Source: Spartobacteria bacterium AMD-G4
Lineage (GTDB): Bacteria; Verrucomicrobiota; Verrucomicrobiia; Chthoniobacterales; Terrimicrobiaceae
Direction of reading: 5' to 3'
Length of the DNA: 43,864 nt
Assembly (NCBI GenBank): GCA_002290555.1
Contig: NEUK01000066.1
Location: forward strand, 1 to 43,864
In this document: positions 9,338 to 18,399 of the stretch, piece after piece
Layout of the letters: each line of letters opens with the position of its first letter
Numbering within the stretch: the stretch's first letter is position 1
Notes under the pieces: generated by a model
Seen by the model: only the letters and a program-made list of their open reading frames with translations
Database searches by the model: none
What the model was told of the DNA's origin: nothing
Program-made: the position numbers and the translations under genes

Positions 9338-10465
9338 TCAGGGTGTCTTCTCAAGGAACACAGCGCATGCGGCCGTGTAGCCGTGTATGGCATTGACACC
9401 GCGAACTGGGGCGATTTCTCCATTGCAGAAGGAGCCCGCAATGGGCTTGCCTCCGAGCGCGTCTGAAACCTCTGCGGCATCTTTGCTGGAAGCGCCGAAA
9501 AATTTCTGCCCACGGCCGAGGCAGGAAAAAAGAAGGGCTCCATAGGCCTTCCGTTTGGCTTTTCGAATGGGATCGTAGCCACGGCCGAGATCCTCAAGAG
9601 CCGCACTGGGATTTCGTAGCTGGTATTGAAGAGTTTGCCCGATGCGTGGGATACCGGCTATCACCACAGCGCCGGAGTCGGGGTCAGCTCCGATAATGTT
9701 TTTGATCAGAAAATCCCCCGAGTGGAAATCGTGGATGTATTCGGAGCCCGCAAGGCCTGCGAAGAGATTGCCCTTGGCACTCGTTTTCTCATCATCGCTG
9801 AGTGTCTCAAATGCTCTCTCCAAGGCGCGATAGGCGGGCTGGCCGCCAAGGGAATAGATCACATTCTGGTCGGCGTGCGTTACAGTGAATGGCTCGCCGA
9901 TCGGTCGGCATCCCTGGGTGAGCGATGGCACGAGAACTGTGCGGCCGATGGTCGGAACGGCGGTGGCGGCAACCGTGTTTCCATTGATGAAAACAGTGGC
10001 TTCACCATGTCTCGCGCCACTCGACAGCCCACCCACCACGCTGACTCGGGGCGAGCGTTGGTTGGAGGAATTCAACCAATCCTCGATCGGAAATGCCGAG
10101 GGATCTGAGAGGGCAATCCAGCCGTTGGCTTCCGTGTGCGAGGGAAAATCGGCGTCCTCGAGCGTCAATGGGTCGCCGAATTCGCCTTGGCAAGCGATAA
10201 TGGAAAATCCGTCCCCATTTTCAAATTCGGTCGCCCCCTCGATATGGCCGGAGGTCGTGCAGCCAACGATATCTTGGATATGACCATCGACGCGCAGGAT
10301 TTCACAAAAATCAGCAATGTGCGGCATGTAATGCTGACTCACAAAGGCAAACGCCATGCGGGCAGGTGAACCCAGAGTCGAACGCAGATGGGTAGCGGCG
10401 CCAAGAACAGCGGAGGGATTGTAGGAATTGGCGGTCTGGAAACTGGCGGCTTTGAACTTGCCCAT
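9338..10465 (-). CDS. FIST-domain sensory protein
   Basis: A 375-residue soluble protein with FIST_N (about 20-220) and FIST_C (about 225-360) character: the FAFVSQHYMPHIADFCEILR opening, VGCTTSGHIEGATEF, the LGGQPAYRALERAFETLSDDE linker, the GDFLIKNIIGADPDSGAVVIAG segment and the closing GKPIAGSFCNGEIAPVRGVNAIHGYTAACAVF. FIST domains are predicted small-ligand sensors in signal transduction; some members bind haem/NO. Here FIST stands alone without kinase, cyclase or methyl-acceptor parts. The gene is 20 bases upstream of the MacA-like adaptor, so it is the first gene of the exporter unit or is co-transcribed from further upstream. The ligand is unknown. Confidence 0.87.
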   Translation of the reverse strand: MGKFKAASFQTANSYNPSAVLGAATHLRSTLGSPARMAFAFVSQHYMPHIADFCEILRVDGHIQDIVGCTTSGHIEGATEFENGDGFSIIACQGEFGDPLTLEDADFPSHTEANGWIALSDPSAFPIEDWLNSSNQRSPRVSVVGGLSSGARHGEATVFINGNTVAATAVPTIGRTVLVPSLTQGCRPIGEPFTVTHADQNVIYSLGGQPAYRALERAFETLSDDEKTSAKGNLFAGLAGSEYIHDFHSGDFLIKNIIGADPDSGAVVIAGIPRIGQTLQYQLRNPSAALEDLGRGYDPIRKAKRKAYGALLFSCLGRGQKFFGASSKDAAEVSDALGGKPIAGSFCNGEIAPVRGVNAIHGYTAACAVFLEKTP

Positions 10466-10525
10466 CGAATCATCATTGCGGATGGAAAGTTCGAGTCAAT
10501 CCAGTGCTGCCCGATGCGTGCATTT

Positions 10526-11674
10526 TCAGCCGAGTATGCGGCGTAGATTTTTGACCGAATCGAAACACTCAAGCGCACACTCCCGGGCCGCGCGGGAGAG
10601 CGCTTCCCAATCCTTGAGAACGCGCTGCGCGCACTCCACGGCGGAAGCTTGGTCATGCATCCAAAGAAATCCACTTTCGACGGGCAGGAACTTTTCCGCA
10701 GCGGTGGATTCCGTGATGACCGGTCGACCGAGAGCAAGAAATGCGGCTGCTCGGTCGCTGATCCATCCCGTGCGTGTCAGGTCATCCACTTTCACCGGCG
10801 TGAACTCTGCAAGTGATCCGCGCAGATAGTCAAAATAATGCTCCGGCGAGGCAACGACATCGCCGGGGAAGACATGGCTCCAACCATGTGCTCGCAAGCG
10901 GTCGGCATCGGCGTCGTCGCGGGGCATATGCATGGCCAACTCCCACTCCGCTTCAGGAACTTTGGCGGGCACATCCAAGTAAGGCTCGAACTGTGCGCGC
11001 TTGGAGAAGTCGCGGTATGCCCCGTCGATCTCCAGCTGACCCTCCCAATACCATTGGCCGACCGTGGTGAAGCGATTCCTCAGTGGGCGTGGAGCGGGCT
11101 GCAGGAGTTCGGTGTCCACGATGGGGTAGAATGTTTTCCAGTCCACGCCTGGCGGAGGCTTGGGCAATCGGCAATCGGGCGAGTTGATGTTCCGTCCGAT
11201 TGTCCAGAACTCTGTGTGGAACGACTGCCCCAACTCGAGCTTGTCCATCCAATAGCAAATCTCCGTGGGATCGATATTGATGTAAATACGACGCTCAAAC
11301 AACTGCACAAGCGGAGGACGGATGGAGTAGCTGATGTTGAGCAGCGTTGTGGGACCAGCAAGGCGCTCACGGAATTCCCGCTCGGTCATGCCATGGAAGT
11401 CGAATCCCCCGAGCTCCTGCAAGTCGGAGGGGGCGCGCTGATAAAGCAGAACATAGTTCAAGCCATGGGCCAGCATCCGTTCCTCAAAAATCTTGATACA
11501 GCGCTTATCGAGCTCCGAATTCCCCGAGGAAGGCATGAGCTCCATCCAAAAATAATCCCTCCCGAGGCGCTTGAGACCACGGGCCCATTGCAGGGGCACG
11601 GCGAAATTTCCGCCCCCCTCGGGATACTTTGCCGCAAATCCACTGCCGAGGAAAACCGATCCTTTATCCTTCAT
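10526..11674 (-). CDS. Glycosyltransferase, GT-B/CgeB-like
   Basis: This 382-residue protein has a GT-B-like C-terminal half: TGWISDRAAAFLALGRPVITEST (about 300-322), with the conserved 'D/SDR-x-x-x-x-A-x-GRPV' acceptor loop, then VECAQRVLKDWEALSRAARECALE. The N-terminal part has the G-rich entry GSGFAAKYPEGGGNF and an INIDPTE segment. No signal peptide or membrane helix is visible, so it is probably cytoplasmic. Donor and acceptor cannot be named. It lies in the long minus-strand run with 110 bases before it and 60 after it, so its link to its neighbours is weak. Confidence 0.65.
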   Translation of the reverse strand: MKDKGSVFLGSGFAAKYPEGGGNFAVPLQWARGLKRLGRDYFWMELMPSSGNSELDKRCIKIFEERMLAHGLNYVLLYQRAPSDLQELGGFDFHGMTEREFRERLAGPTTLLNISYSIRPPLVQLFERRIYINIDPTEICYWMDKLELGQSFHTEFWTIGRNINSPDCRLPKPPPGVDWKTFYPIVDTELLQPAPRPLRNRFTTVGQWYWEGQLEIDGAYRDFSKRAQFEPYLDVPAKVPEAEWELAMHMPRDDADADRLRAHGWSHVFPGDVVASPEHYFDYLRGSLAEFTPVKVDDLTRTGWISDRAAAFLALGRPVITESTAAEKFLPVESGFLWMHDQASAVECAQRVLKDWEALSRAARECALECFDSVKNLRRILG

Positions 11675-11784
11675 ATTAAAGGCGAGTCATACCCGATACT
11701 CGGCCGGCTGCAAGGCGAGCCGAAATCTATCAAAAGGAAGGCGGATGAGTTGCCCCGCACGCTGTCGGGATTTGGCACATCTCC

Positions 11785-12255
11785 TCAACGCAGAGGCACC
11801 GTGAGCGGCGTGGGGTTGAGGAGCATAATCGCAAAGGCACACGCATAGATGGCCAATCCCAGGAAAACGCCGATGGAGCCGAGTCGGTAGGCGTTTGTTT
11901 TGGCATTCCGGTAGAGAATGATGGCGGTGAGTGTTTGGGTGATGTCCGGCTGGATGCAGCGGGTCAGCACCCATTTGACGGAGAGCACACGCATAAAAAT
12001 CCAAAGGCAGGCGATAAGGATGATCGCGAGGGCGACTATAATGAGCGCTTGAGCGGGGAGGCTTGTGCCGGCGATGAGGCGACCGGAGAAACCCGTGGTG
12101 GATATGGCCACAGCGGCGAAACCAATGACAACTTGGGAGCGCTGGTGGAGGATGTTTAGCTGGCGCTCCAGCAGGCCCAGGAGAAAAGTCTCCTCGTCTG
12201 GAAAGGCAGTGACAAGGTTTTTGGCCTCTTCCTGGGCTGACTCCGGGTGTTTCAT
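11785..12255 (-). CDS. Small integral membrane protein of unknown function
   Basis: A 156-residue protein with a soluble acidic N-terminus (MKHPESAQEEAKNLVTAFPDEETFLLGLLERQLNIL has a helical character) and three predicted membrane helices (about 40-58, 66-87, 128-150). A short basic stretch between helices 2 and 3 contains RNAKTNAYR. I recognise no family. The open frame extends far upstream to 12708, but that part lies antiphase over the NUDIX gene, so ATG 12255 is used. It follows the NUDIX stop by 10 bases and is presumably co-transcribed with it. Confidence 0.65.
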   Translation of the reverse strand: MKHPESAQEEAKNLVTAFPDEETFLLGLLERQLNILHQRSQVVIGFAAVAISTTGFSGRLIAGTSLPAQALIIVALAIILIACLWIFMRVLSVKWVLTRCIQPDITQTLTAIILYRNAKTNAYRLGSIGVFLGLAIYACAFAIMLLNPTPLTVPLR

Positions 12256-12265
12256 GGCTGGAATT

Positions 12266-12760
12266 TTAAATGTTGCTCTCTTGGGAATCCCAATGAACGA
12301 CCTTGGAGAGCATCGTGTCGCCCTGGAAGTGGAAGTAGGCACGGAATGAGCCACCCTCGATGACCCCTGGTAGCCAGTGAATATCGTCGGCCCACATTTC
12401 GTGGTAGGGAATGGCATTGATCGGGGTCCAGATCGGAAGGGCCTCATCAGTCTCGATGAGGGTGCCGCTGCAGGAGCTGGCGGTAAAAACCGTGCAATGG
12501 AGGCTGTAGCCGTCCGTAAATTGAAAGTGCAGCTCTCCGCGCGATTGCACTCCATGCGGGGTGAGGCCAACTTCCTCCTGCGTCTCGCGCACAGCACAGG
12601 CGTGGGGCTCTTCGCCGGGCTCGATGCGACCGCCGGGGGCATTGATTTTTCCCGCGCCAAGGCCGCGCTTTTTTCGGATGAGGAGAATTTGTCCAGCCTG
12701 GATGACAAAACACAGGGTTGCGCGCTCGCGCGGCTGCCACTGATTCCAGAAATCGTCCAT
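12266..12760 (-). CDS. NUDIX hydrolase, MTH1 (NUDT1)-like 8-oxo-dGTP diphosphatase
   Basis: A 164-residue protein with a complete Nudix box from Gly44 to Leu66 (G-x5-E-x7-RETQEEVGL). Segments outside the box match human MTH1: IRKKRGLGAGKINAPGG before the box and MWADDIHWLP plus FRAYFHFQGDTML after it (MTH1 has MWPDDSYWFP). The DD of that motif reads the oxidised purine base in MTH1. It should hydrolyse 8-oxo-dGTP and related oxidised purine nucleotides to monophosphates. Start: ATG 12760, only 11 bases after the nuoN stop; the frame is open to 12904, but that part overlaps nuoN. The position suggests read-through from the nuo operon. Confidence 0.88.
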   Translation of the reverse strand: MDDFWNQWQPRERATLCFVIQAGQILLIRKKRGLGAGKINAPGGRIEPGEEPHACAVRETQEEVGLTPHGVQSRGELHFQFTDGYSLHCTVFTASSCSGTLIETDEALPIWTPINAIPYHEMWADDIHWLPGVIEGGSFRAYFHFQGDTMLSKVVHWDSQESNI

Positions 12761-12771
12761 GCCAGCAGCGA

Positions 12772-14217
12772 TTACGGCAGGAAGCTGATGAGCAACTGCG
12801 GGTAGAATCCGAGAATCAGAATCAGAAGGGCAGAAACCACAATCGCAAGTTTCGAAAGCGGTGAGACGACGACCTCTCCACATCCCTCGGGAGCGGGTTG
12901 CCAATACATGGCACGGATGACTTTGAAGTAGTAGTAGAAGCCGCTTGCCACGGTAACCACACCGATCAAGACGAGAAGATAAAGACCTTGCTGCATGGCG
13001 ACCTCAAAGATGAAAAACTTACCAAAAAAACCAACTGTGAAAGGCACGCCAGCCAATGAGGCGGCGGCGATGAGCATGGCCAAGGCCAAGCCAGGAGAGC
13101 GGCGGGCCAATCCGTTGAAGTGGGAAATATCGTCACCACCAGTCGCTTTGGTGACGGGCACCATCACGAGAAAGGCAAGGAAGGTCATGAGAAAATAACC
13201 TCCTAAGTAGAAGACGACTGCGCGACCGGCAAAGGCATCGCCGATGGCGGCAAGGCCGACGAGAAGGTATCCCGCGTGGGCGATGCTGGAGTAACCAAGA
13301 AGGCGTTTGAAATTCGTTTGCGGGATGGCAGCCAAGTTGCCGTAGATCAAAGTGAGCGCGGCAAGCAGCATGAGAACAAGCAGGAGTTTACCTTGAAACG
13401 ACTCCAAGACCAAGAATGGCTGGAGAACGCGGATCAGAATAACAAATCCAGCAGCTTTCGACGCCACAGCGAGGTAAGCAGTGATCGGTGTCGGCGCACC
13501 TTGGTAAACATCCGGGACCCAGAACTGGAATGGCGCTGCGGCAATTTTAAAGCCAATGGCAACGAGAACCATTCCAAGGCCAAAGAGGATTGCGGTGTGG
13601 TTCGCCTCGGGGACGATGGAGAGATTTTTCTGGATGAATGCGAGATTCGTCTCCCCGGTCATACCAAAAATCCAAGTGATGCCGTAGATGAAGAATCCGG
13701 TCGAAAGCGCGCCAAGGACAAGGAACTTCGTGCCGGCCTCGAGGCTGGCAAGACTGCGGCGTGTGTAGGCGACTTGGATGTAGAGCGAGATTGTGACCAA
13801 CTCCAGCGCACAGAAGATCATGATGAAGTCGGCGGCGGACGCCATCCACATCAAGCCCGCGCAGGTGAAAACGGGCAGAATGAAAAACTCGCCGGAACCA
13901 GCCTCCGGGCGCTCAGCCGGCACAAGCCGTTGAACAATTGGGAGATAATCGATAGCAAGAATGAGAGTGAAAATCGTGGCCAGCAGGGCAAATCGCTTGA
14001 AGAAAAGCGAGAGACCATCCACCACATAAAATCCTGAGTTCTGCATGGCAACCGGGTTGCTTTCAATGAAGAAACTCAAAACGAAAACGCAGAGCAGACC
14101 AAAAATGGCCCCATGAGCCAAGGTGACTTTATTGGATTTGAAACTAAAGGATTCCGCCATGAGCAGGAAGATACCCAGACAGACGACACAAATTTCCAAG
14201 GCGACAGGCGGGATCAT
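12772..14217 (-). CDS. nuoN: NADH-quinone oxidoreductase subunit N
   Basis: A 481-residue antiporter-like membrane-arm subunit with about 14 helices. The conserved TM5 glutamate is Glu139 in CALELVTISLY, and the discontinuous-helix lysine region reads AAPFQFWVPDVYQGAPTPITAYLAVASKAAGF. It forms one of the three proton channels of complex I. Length equals the family norm. The start overlaps the nuoM stop (ATGA) and the NUDIX gene follows after 11 bases. Confidence 0.95.
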   Translation of the reverse strand: MIPPVALEICVVCLGIFLLMAESFSFKSNKVTLAHGAIFGLLCVFVLSFFIESNPVAMQNSGFYVVDGLSLFFKRFALLATIFTLILAIDYLPIVQRLVPAERPEAGSGEFFILPVFTCAGLMWMASAADFIMIFCALELVTISLYIQVAYTRRSLASLEAGTKFLVLGALSTGFFIYGITWIFGMTGETNLAFIQKNLSIVPEANHTAILFGLGMVLVAIGFKIAAAPFQFWVPDVYQGAPTPITAYLAVASKAAGFVILIRVLQPFLVLESFQGKLLLVLMLLAALTLIYGNLAAIPQTNFKRLLGYSSIAHAGYLLVGLAAIGDAFAGRAVVFYLGGYFLMTFLAFLVMVPVTKATGGDDISHFNGLARRSPGLALAMLIAAASLAGVPFTVGFFGKFFIFEVAMQQGLYLLVLIGVVTVASGFYYYFKVIRAMYWQPAPEGCGEVVVSPLSKLAIVVSALLILILGFYPQLLISFLP

Positions 14218-15713
14218 GGCAGAAGCAAAGCGGGTGTAACGAGGTTCACAAGAATTTGCGGAAAGAATCCGAAGAACAGCATGATGGCAAGCAAGATGAC
14301 GATGGCCGCGTGAGGGAGTCCGGAGAGATCGGAGAGTCGTGACCAGCGATCGGAAAGCGGTCCCATAAACACACGGCGATAGGCTCTGAGCATGTAGATA
14401 GCGGATATGACAATGCCCCAGACCGCGCAGATGGTTGCGATTTGAAAGCTGTTGAATCCAAAGACTTCTTTGCCGTCAACAAAACCCATTTGCGGCGCAC
14501 CGGCAGAAAAGGAACCGAAGAAAATGAGCAATTCCCCGGCGAATCCCACGAAACCTGGGAGACCAACGGAAGCCATGGCAGCAAAACCGAAGGCGAGGCC
14601 GAGTTTCGGAGTGGCTCGGGCGATTCCGCCGAGTTCCGAGAAATCCAGAGTGCCCGTGCGCTCGCGGATTTCACCACAGAGGGCAAAGAGAACGGCGATG
14701 GTGAGACCGTGGCTTAGGAGCATAAGCGAAGCGCCGGTGAGGCTGACTTGATTGAGAGCCGCAAACCCAAGGAAAATGTAGCCCATGTGCATCACGCTGG
14801 AGTAGCCGAGCATGAGATCCAACTTGCGCTGGGCGATCGTGACATACCCCACATAGAGGATATTGCAGGCGAGTAGAACCAGTAAGAGCGGAGCAAAGGC
14901 CTGAACAGATTCTGGAAGTATCGGAACGGCTAACCGGATCAGACCATAGAGGCCGAATTTTTTCAGGACTCCGGCATGAAGCATGGAGGCTGGAGCGGGA
15001 GCACTCGCGTAGGCCTGCGGCGCCCATGTGTGAAAGGGAAAGAGAGAAACAAGGATACCGAACCCAACCAGAAGAAGGAGATAAACAACCGGCTCATCAG
15101 GAACCAACCCGGCTTGGGCATTGGCAAGCATCTGACGCAGATCAAAGGACCGGGCACCTTCGGGTTGGATCAGGTAAAGGCCAATGATGCCGAGGAGAAG
15201 AATGAAACTGCCGGTTGCCAGATAAATCGTGGCCTTCCAAGCTGCCGCTTGCCGGTCACCCGAACCCCAGATGCCGATGAGGAGAAAGGTCGGGATGAGG
15301 GCCAACTCGTGGAACATGTAAAAGAAGAAGACATCCACCGAGGCAAAGGCACCAACCAAGCCAGCCGAGATAAGGAGGATGCTGGCATAGAACCAACGGG
15401 CATTTTCCAGCGGTGCCCGCGCCACGCAGACTGCTGCCAGCGAGACGATCACCGATAGAAAAAGCATGATGAGGCTCAGACCGTCGGCACCGAGTGTGAA
15501 GCTAATGCCCAACTGCGGCACGACAGGAAAACTGGAGACAAATTGGAAGCCTGCCTGCGCGGGATTGAAGAAGACGGCCACCGTCAGGAAGAAGAGCACA
15601 TTCAGAGCCGCGCCGAGAATGGAAGTGAACCTCGGATTGGCTCCGGCCATAACGAGGACCGCCGATAAAATCGGCACAAGAATGAGGAAGAGAAGCGGGC
15701 TGACGGAACTCAT
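14214..15713 (-). CDS. nuoM: NADH-quinone oxidoreductase subunit M
   Basis: A 499-residue antiporter-like subunit with about 14 membrane helices. Glu136 in YMFHELALIPTFLLIG is the TM5 acid. FPFHTWAPQAYASAPAPASMLHAGVLKKFGLYGLIR carries the channel lysine; ASM-LHAG is the usual NuoM variant of the loop. Proton translocation in complex I. It overlaps nuoL (its start) and nuoN (its stop) by four bases each. Confidence 0.95.
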   Translation of the reverse strand: MSSVSPLLFLILVPILSAVLVMAGANPRFTSILGAALNVLFFLTVAVFFNPAQAGFQFVSSFPVVPQLGISFTLGADGLSLIMLFLSVIVSLAAVCVARAPLENARWFYASILLISAGLVGAFASVDVFFFYMFHELALIPTFLLIGIWGSGDRQAAAWKATIYLATGSFILLLGIIGLYLIQPEGARSFDLRQMLANAQAGLVPDEPVVYLLLLVGFGILVSLFPFHTWAPQAYASAPAPASMLHAGVLKKFGLYGLIRLAVPILPESVQAFAPLLLVLLACNILYVGYVTIAQRKLDLMLGYSSVMHMGYIFLGFAALNQVSLTGASLMLLSHGLTIAVLFALCGEIRERTGTLDFSELGGIARATPKLGLAFGFAAMASVGLPGFVGFAGELLIFFGSFSAGAPQMGFVDGKEVFGFNSFQIATICAVWGIVISAIYMLRAYRRVFMGPLSDRWSRLSDLSGLPHAAIVILLAIMLFFGFFPQILVNLVTPALLLP

Positions 15714-17521
15714 TTGGAAATCAGGATGTATAGAAGGCCAACCACACCAGCGCCGAAGAAGAAGGCATAGGCTTGAATATTACCGAGTTGCAGGAACCGG
15801 AGAGCGAAACCACAAGCCCAAGTGAGCTTGCTGGGAACTTGAACGACAAGGAGATCAACGACCCATCGATCCGCCCAGGAGAGAAACGCTGCCCCCCCGC
15901 CTTGGATGTATTTAACGAACCAGAAATACACATTGTCGATGTAGAGGCGGTTCGCAAAAAGCGGGATGGAGATCGGGTCTTTCTGGGCTTTGAAGTAAAG
16001 CAAGGCTGAGAGGCCTGCCCCACCGAAGAACATGGCATAGAGGAGCGGGTGCAACAGGTGCGGCACGAGCGCGGCATCCGGGTGGACCAATTTGAAGAAG
16101 TGATCTTGGATGAAGGGGAATCCCGCAAAAATGGCGAGAACCGAGAGAACAAGCATGGGGACCAGCATGGTAATGGGTTGTTCCTTGGCGTGTTCCGCAT
16201 GCTCGCTGCGAGCTTTGCCGAAGAAGACGACGAAGAACTCACGGAAGATGTAGAAGGCGGTAAGACCAGCCGCAGCGGCAACGAGCCAGCCGAGGAAGGG
16301 AATTTTCACGACAGCCCACTCGATGATAAGGTCTTTGCTGAAATAACCGCTCGTGTAGGGGCACCCGGCAAGAGCCAACATGCCGGCAATGAAGCAAATC
16401 ATGGTTACCGGGGTTTTCTTGCGAAGTCCGCCCATGTGCCACATATCCACCTCGTGGTGCATGGCGATCATGACAGATCCTGCGGCAAGGAAGAGGAGGC
16501 ACTTGAAGCAGGCGTGGGTGAAGAGGTGAAACATCGCGACATCGGATGTGGGAGCGACCCCGATGCCGAGGACCATGTAACCAAGCTGGGAAATGGTGGA
16601 ATAAGCCAAAATGCGCTTGATATCACTCTGCTGGGTAGCCATGAGCGCGGCGGCGAAGCAGGTGATACCACCGATCCAAGCAATAACCTCGCGGGCGTCT
16701 GGCGCCATTTCCAGAATCGGGAAAATGCGAGCCAGCATATAGACACCTGCCGCCACCATGGTTGCCGCGTGGAGGAGTGATGAAACCGGCGTCGGGCCTT
16801 CCATCGAATTTGGCAACCACACATGCAGCGGCATCTGGGCGGATTTGCCGATGGTTCCCATGAAAATCAAGATGCAGGCGATGGTGAGATAAATCGGCGC
16901 TGTGGCGAGACCGGGTAGAGATTCGATTAACTCGCTGAAGACAACCGTGCCCGTTCCGAACCACAGAAGGAGGATGCCGAGCATGAACCCGAAATCGCCA
17001 ATGCGGTTGACGATAAATGCCTGTTTTCCAGCATCTGCTGCGGAATCTTTGGAGTAATAATGCCCGATGAGGATGTAAGAACTCACGCCGACGAGTTCCC
17101 AAAAGATAAACATCATCACAAGGTTGTCTGCGAGCACAATCCCGAGCATCGAGAAGAGGAAGAGGGAGAGGCCGGCAAAGAAACGGGAATAACCCTCCTC
17201 ATCTCGCATGTAGCCCAGCGAATAGGTGAAGACAAGGACGGAAATGGAAGTCACCACCAGAAGCATCACCTTGCTGAGATGATCAAGGGTGACACCCATC
17301 GTAAGATTCAGCTCTGGGCCGAGGCTCAGCCAATTGATAGAAAGTATCTTGCCATCAGTCACCTGGCCAAAGAGCCACCAACTCAAGACACAGCCGGTGA
17401 GAGCGGCGATGAGGGCCAGCGAAGCACTGAGCGTTTTTGAGAATTTACCCAGAAGGAGGATCAGTGCGGCGCTGACCAACGGGGTGAAAAGAATAATCCA
17501 GGGCGCGGTTTGCGTGCTCAT
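15710..17521 (-). CDS. nuoL: NADH-quinone oxidoreductase subunit L
   Basis: A 603-residue distal membrane-arm subunit. Visible hallmarks are Glu142 in IFWELVGVSSYILIG, Lys226 in GKSAQMPLHVWLP, MEGPTPVSSLLHAATMVAAGVYML, and a C-terminal extension after about residue 480 that would form the lateral helix and TM16 running along NuoM and NuoN. The start shares TGATG with the nuoK stop and the end overlaps the nuoM start. Confidence 0.95.
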   Translation of the reverse strand: MSTQTAPWIILFTPLVSAALILLLGKFSKTLSASLALIAALTGCVLSWWLFGQVTDGKILSINWLSLGPELNLTMGVTLDHLSKVMLLVVTSISVLVFTYSLGYMRDEEGYSRFFAGLSLFLFSMLGIVLADNLVMMFIFWELVGVSSYILIGHYYSKDSAADAGKQAFIVNRIGDFGFMLGILLLWFGTGTVVFSELIESLPGLATAPIYLTIACILIFMGTIGKSAQMPLHVWLPNSMEGPTPVSSLLHAATMVAAGVYMLARIFPILEMAPDAREVIAWIGGITCFAAALMATQQSDIKRILAYSTISQLGYMVLGIGVAPTSDVAMFHLFTHACFKCLLFLAAGSVMIAMHHEVDMWHMGGLRKKTPVTMICFIAGMLALAGCPYTSGYFSKDLIIEWAVVKIPFLGWLVAAAAGLTAFYIFREFFVVFFGKARSEHAEHAKEQPITMLVPMLVLSVLAIFAGFPFIQDHFFKLVHPDAALVPHLLHPLLYAMFFGGAGLSALLYFKAQKDPISIPLFANRLYIDNVYFWFVKYIQGGGAAFLSWADRWVVDLLVVQVPSKLTWACGFALRFLQLGNIQAYAFFFGAGVVGLLYILISK

Positions 17522-17841
17522 CAGAACTTCAGCGTGGTCAAGTCTTCAACATGGGTGGTCTGCTTGGCGCGGAAAAGCGCGACAATAATGGCAAGGCCGA
17601 CGGCGACTTCGGCAGCGGCGACGGTGATGATGAAAAACACCAGCACTTGGGCGTTGTAGTTCGGCATGCCATCGGCAAGCAGGTTGAATCGAGAGAAGGC
17701 GACGAGCGAGAGGTTGGCCGCGTTCAGCATGAGCTCGAGCCCCATGAAAATAATGAGAATGTTTCTACGGAGGAGCACACCACCCAGGCCGATGGAGAAG
17801 AGTATTCCGCTAACGATGAGGTAATGCGCTAAGGTTGGCAT
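17521..17841 (-). CDS. nuoK: NADH-quinone oxidoreductase subunit K
   Basis: A 106-residue, three-helix subunit with the conserved membrane glutamates Glu36 ([14 protein letters not shown]) and Glu78 ([16 protein letters not shown]), both needed in homologues for coupling electron transfer to proton pumping. The ATG at 17841 gives the normal length; the frame is open upstream to 17976, but that part lies within nuoJ. Gap to nuoJ is 10 bases. Confidence 0.95.
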   Translation of the reverse strand: MPTLAHYLIVSGILFSIGLGGVLLRRNILIIFMGLELMLNAANLSLVAFSRFNLLADGMPNYNAQVLVFFIITVAAAEVAVGLAIIVALFRAKQTTHVEDLTTLKF

Positions 17842-17851
17842 GAAAAAACGA

Positions 17852-18355
17852 TCACTTGAGCTCTTTTTTGCTGAGCAGGACGACGCCGACCGTCGAAACG
17901 AGGAGCAGGACGCCGATAATTTGAAAGGGAAGGTTGAAGTTGCGGAAGAGCGTGAAACCGACTTGGGCGACATCATTTGCCATGGGATGTGAGACGGCGG
18001 GCTTCACGACATCCAAGGCTGGGAGGGCCGTGATGACCTGAGTGAGCGCAGCAAGAAAACCTCCGACGACTATGCCACCACCAACCCATGCAGAAAGGCG
18101 AACGCGGCGACGCTTCTCTTCACGAAGATCGAGCAACATGATGATGAAAAGAAAAAGAACCATCACGGCGCCGGCGTAGACCAGAACCTGCACCACAGCG
18201 ATGAAGTAGGCATCCAGCGTAATGAATACGGCAGCAAGAGCGACGAACGACATCACGAGGCACATAGCGCAAGAGACGGGGTTTCTCAGAAGAACCACTC
18301 CCAGCGCGAAAGCGAGCATGAGGAGAGAGAAAGTCGAAAAGAGGACGAGTTGCAT
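17852..18355 (-). CDS. nuoJ: NADH-quinone oxidoreductase subunit J
   Basis: A 167-residue protein with five predicted helices (about 3-22, 28-48, 53-75, 90-112, 137-160). The NuoJ signature region covers [46 protein letters not shown] with the pi-bulge helix and YAGAVMVLF. It belongs to the complex I E-channel region with NuoH, NuoA and NuoK. A 44-base gap separates it from nuoI. Confidence 0.94.
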   Translation of the reverse strand: MQLVLFSTFSLLMLAFALGVVLLRNPVSCAMCLVMSFVALAAVFITLDAYFIAVVQVLVYAGAVMVLFLFIIMLLDLREEKRRRVRLSAWVGGGIVVGGFLAALTQVITALPALDVVKPAVSHPMANDVAQVGFTLFRNFNLPFQIIGVLLLVSTVGVVLLSKKELK

Positions 18356-18399
18356 TTGATGAGTTGGTTCGGCGTTGTATCAGCCGAAAACGAAACATT

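Noticed and set aside
12256-12708. N-terminal extension of the small membrane protein
   Set aside because: This part overlaps the NUDIX gene out of frame and has low-complexity Ser/Arg/Pro composition.
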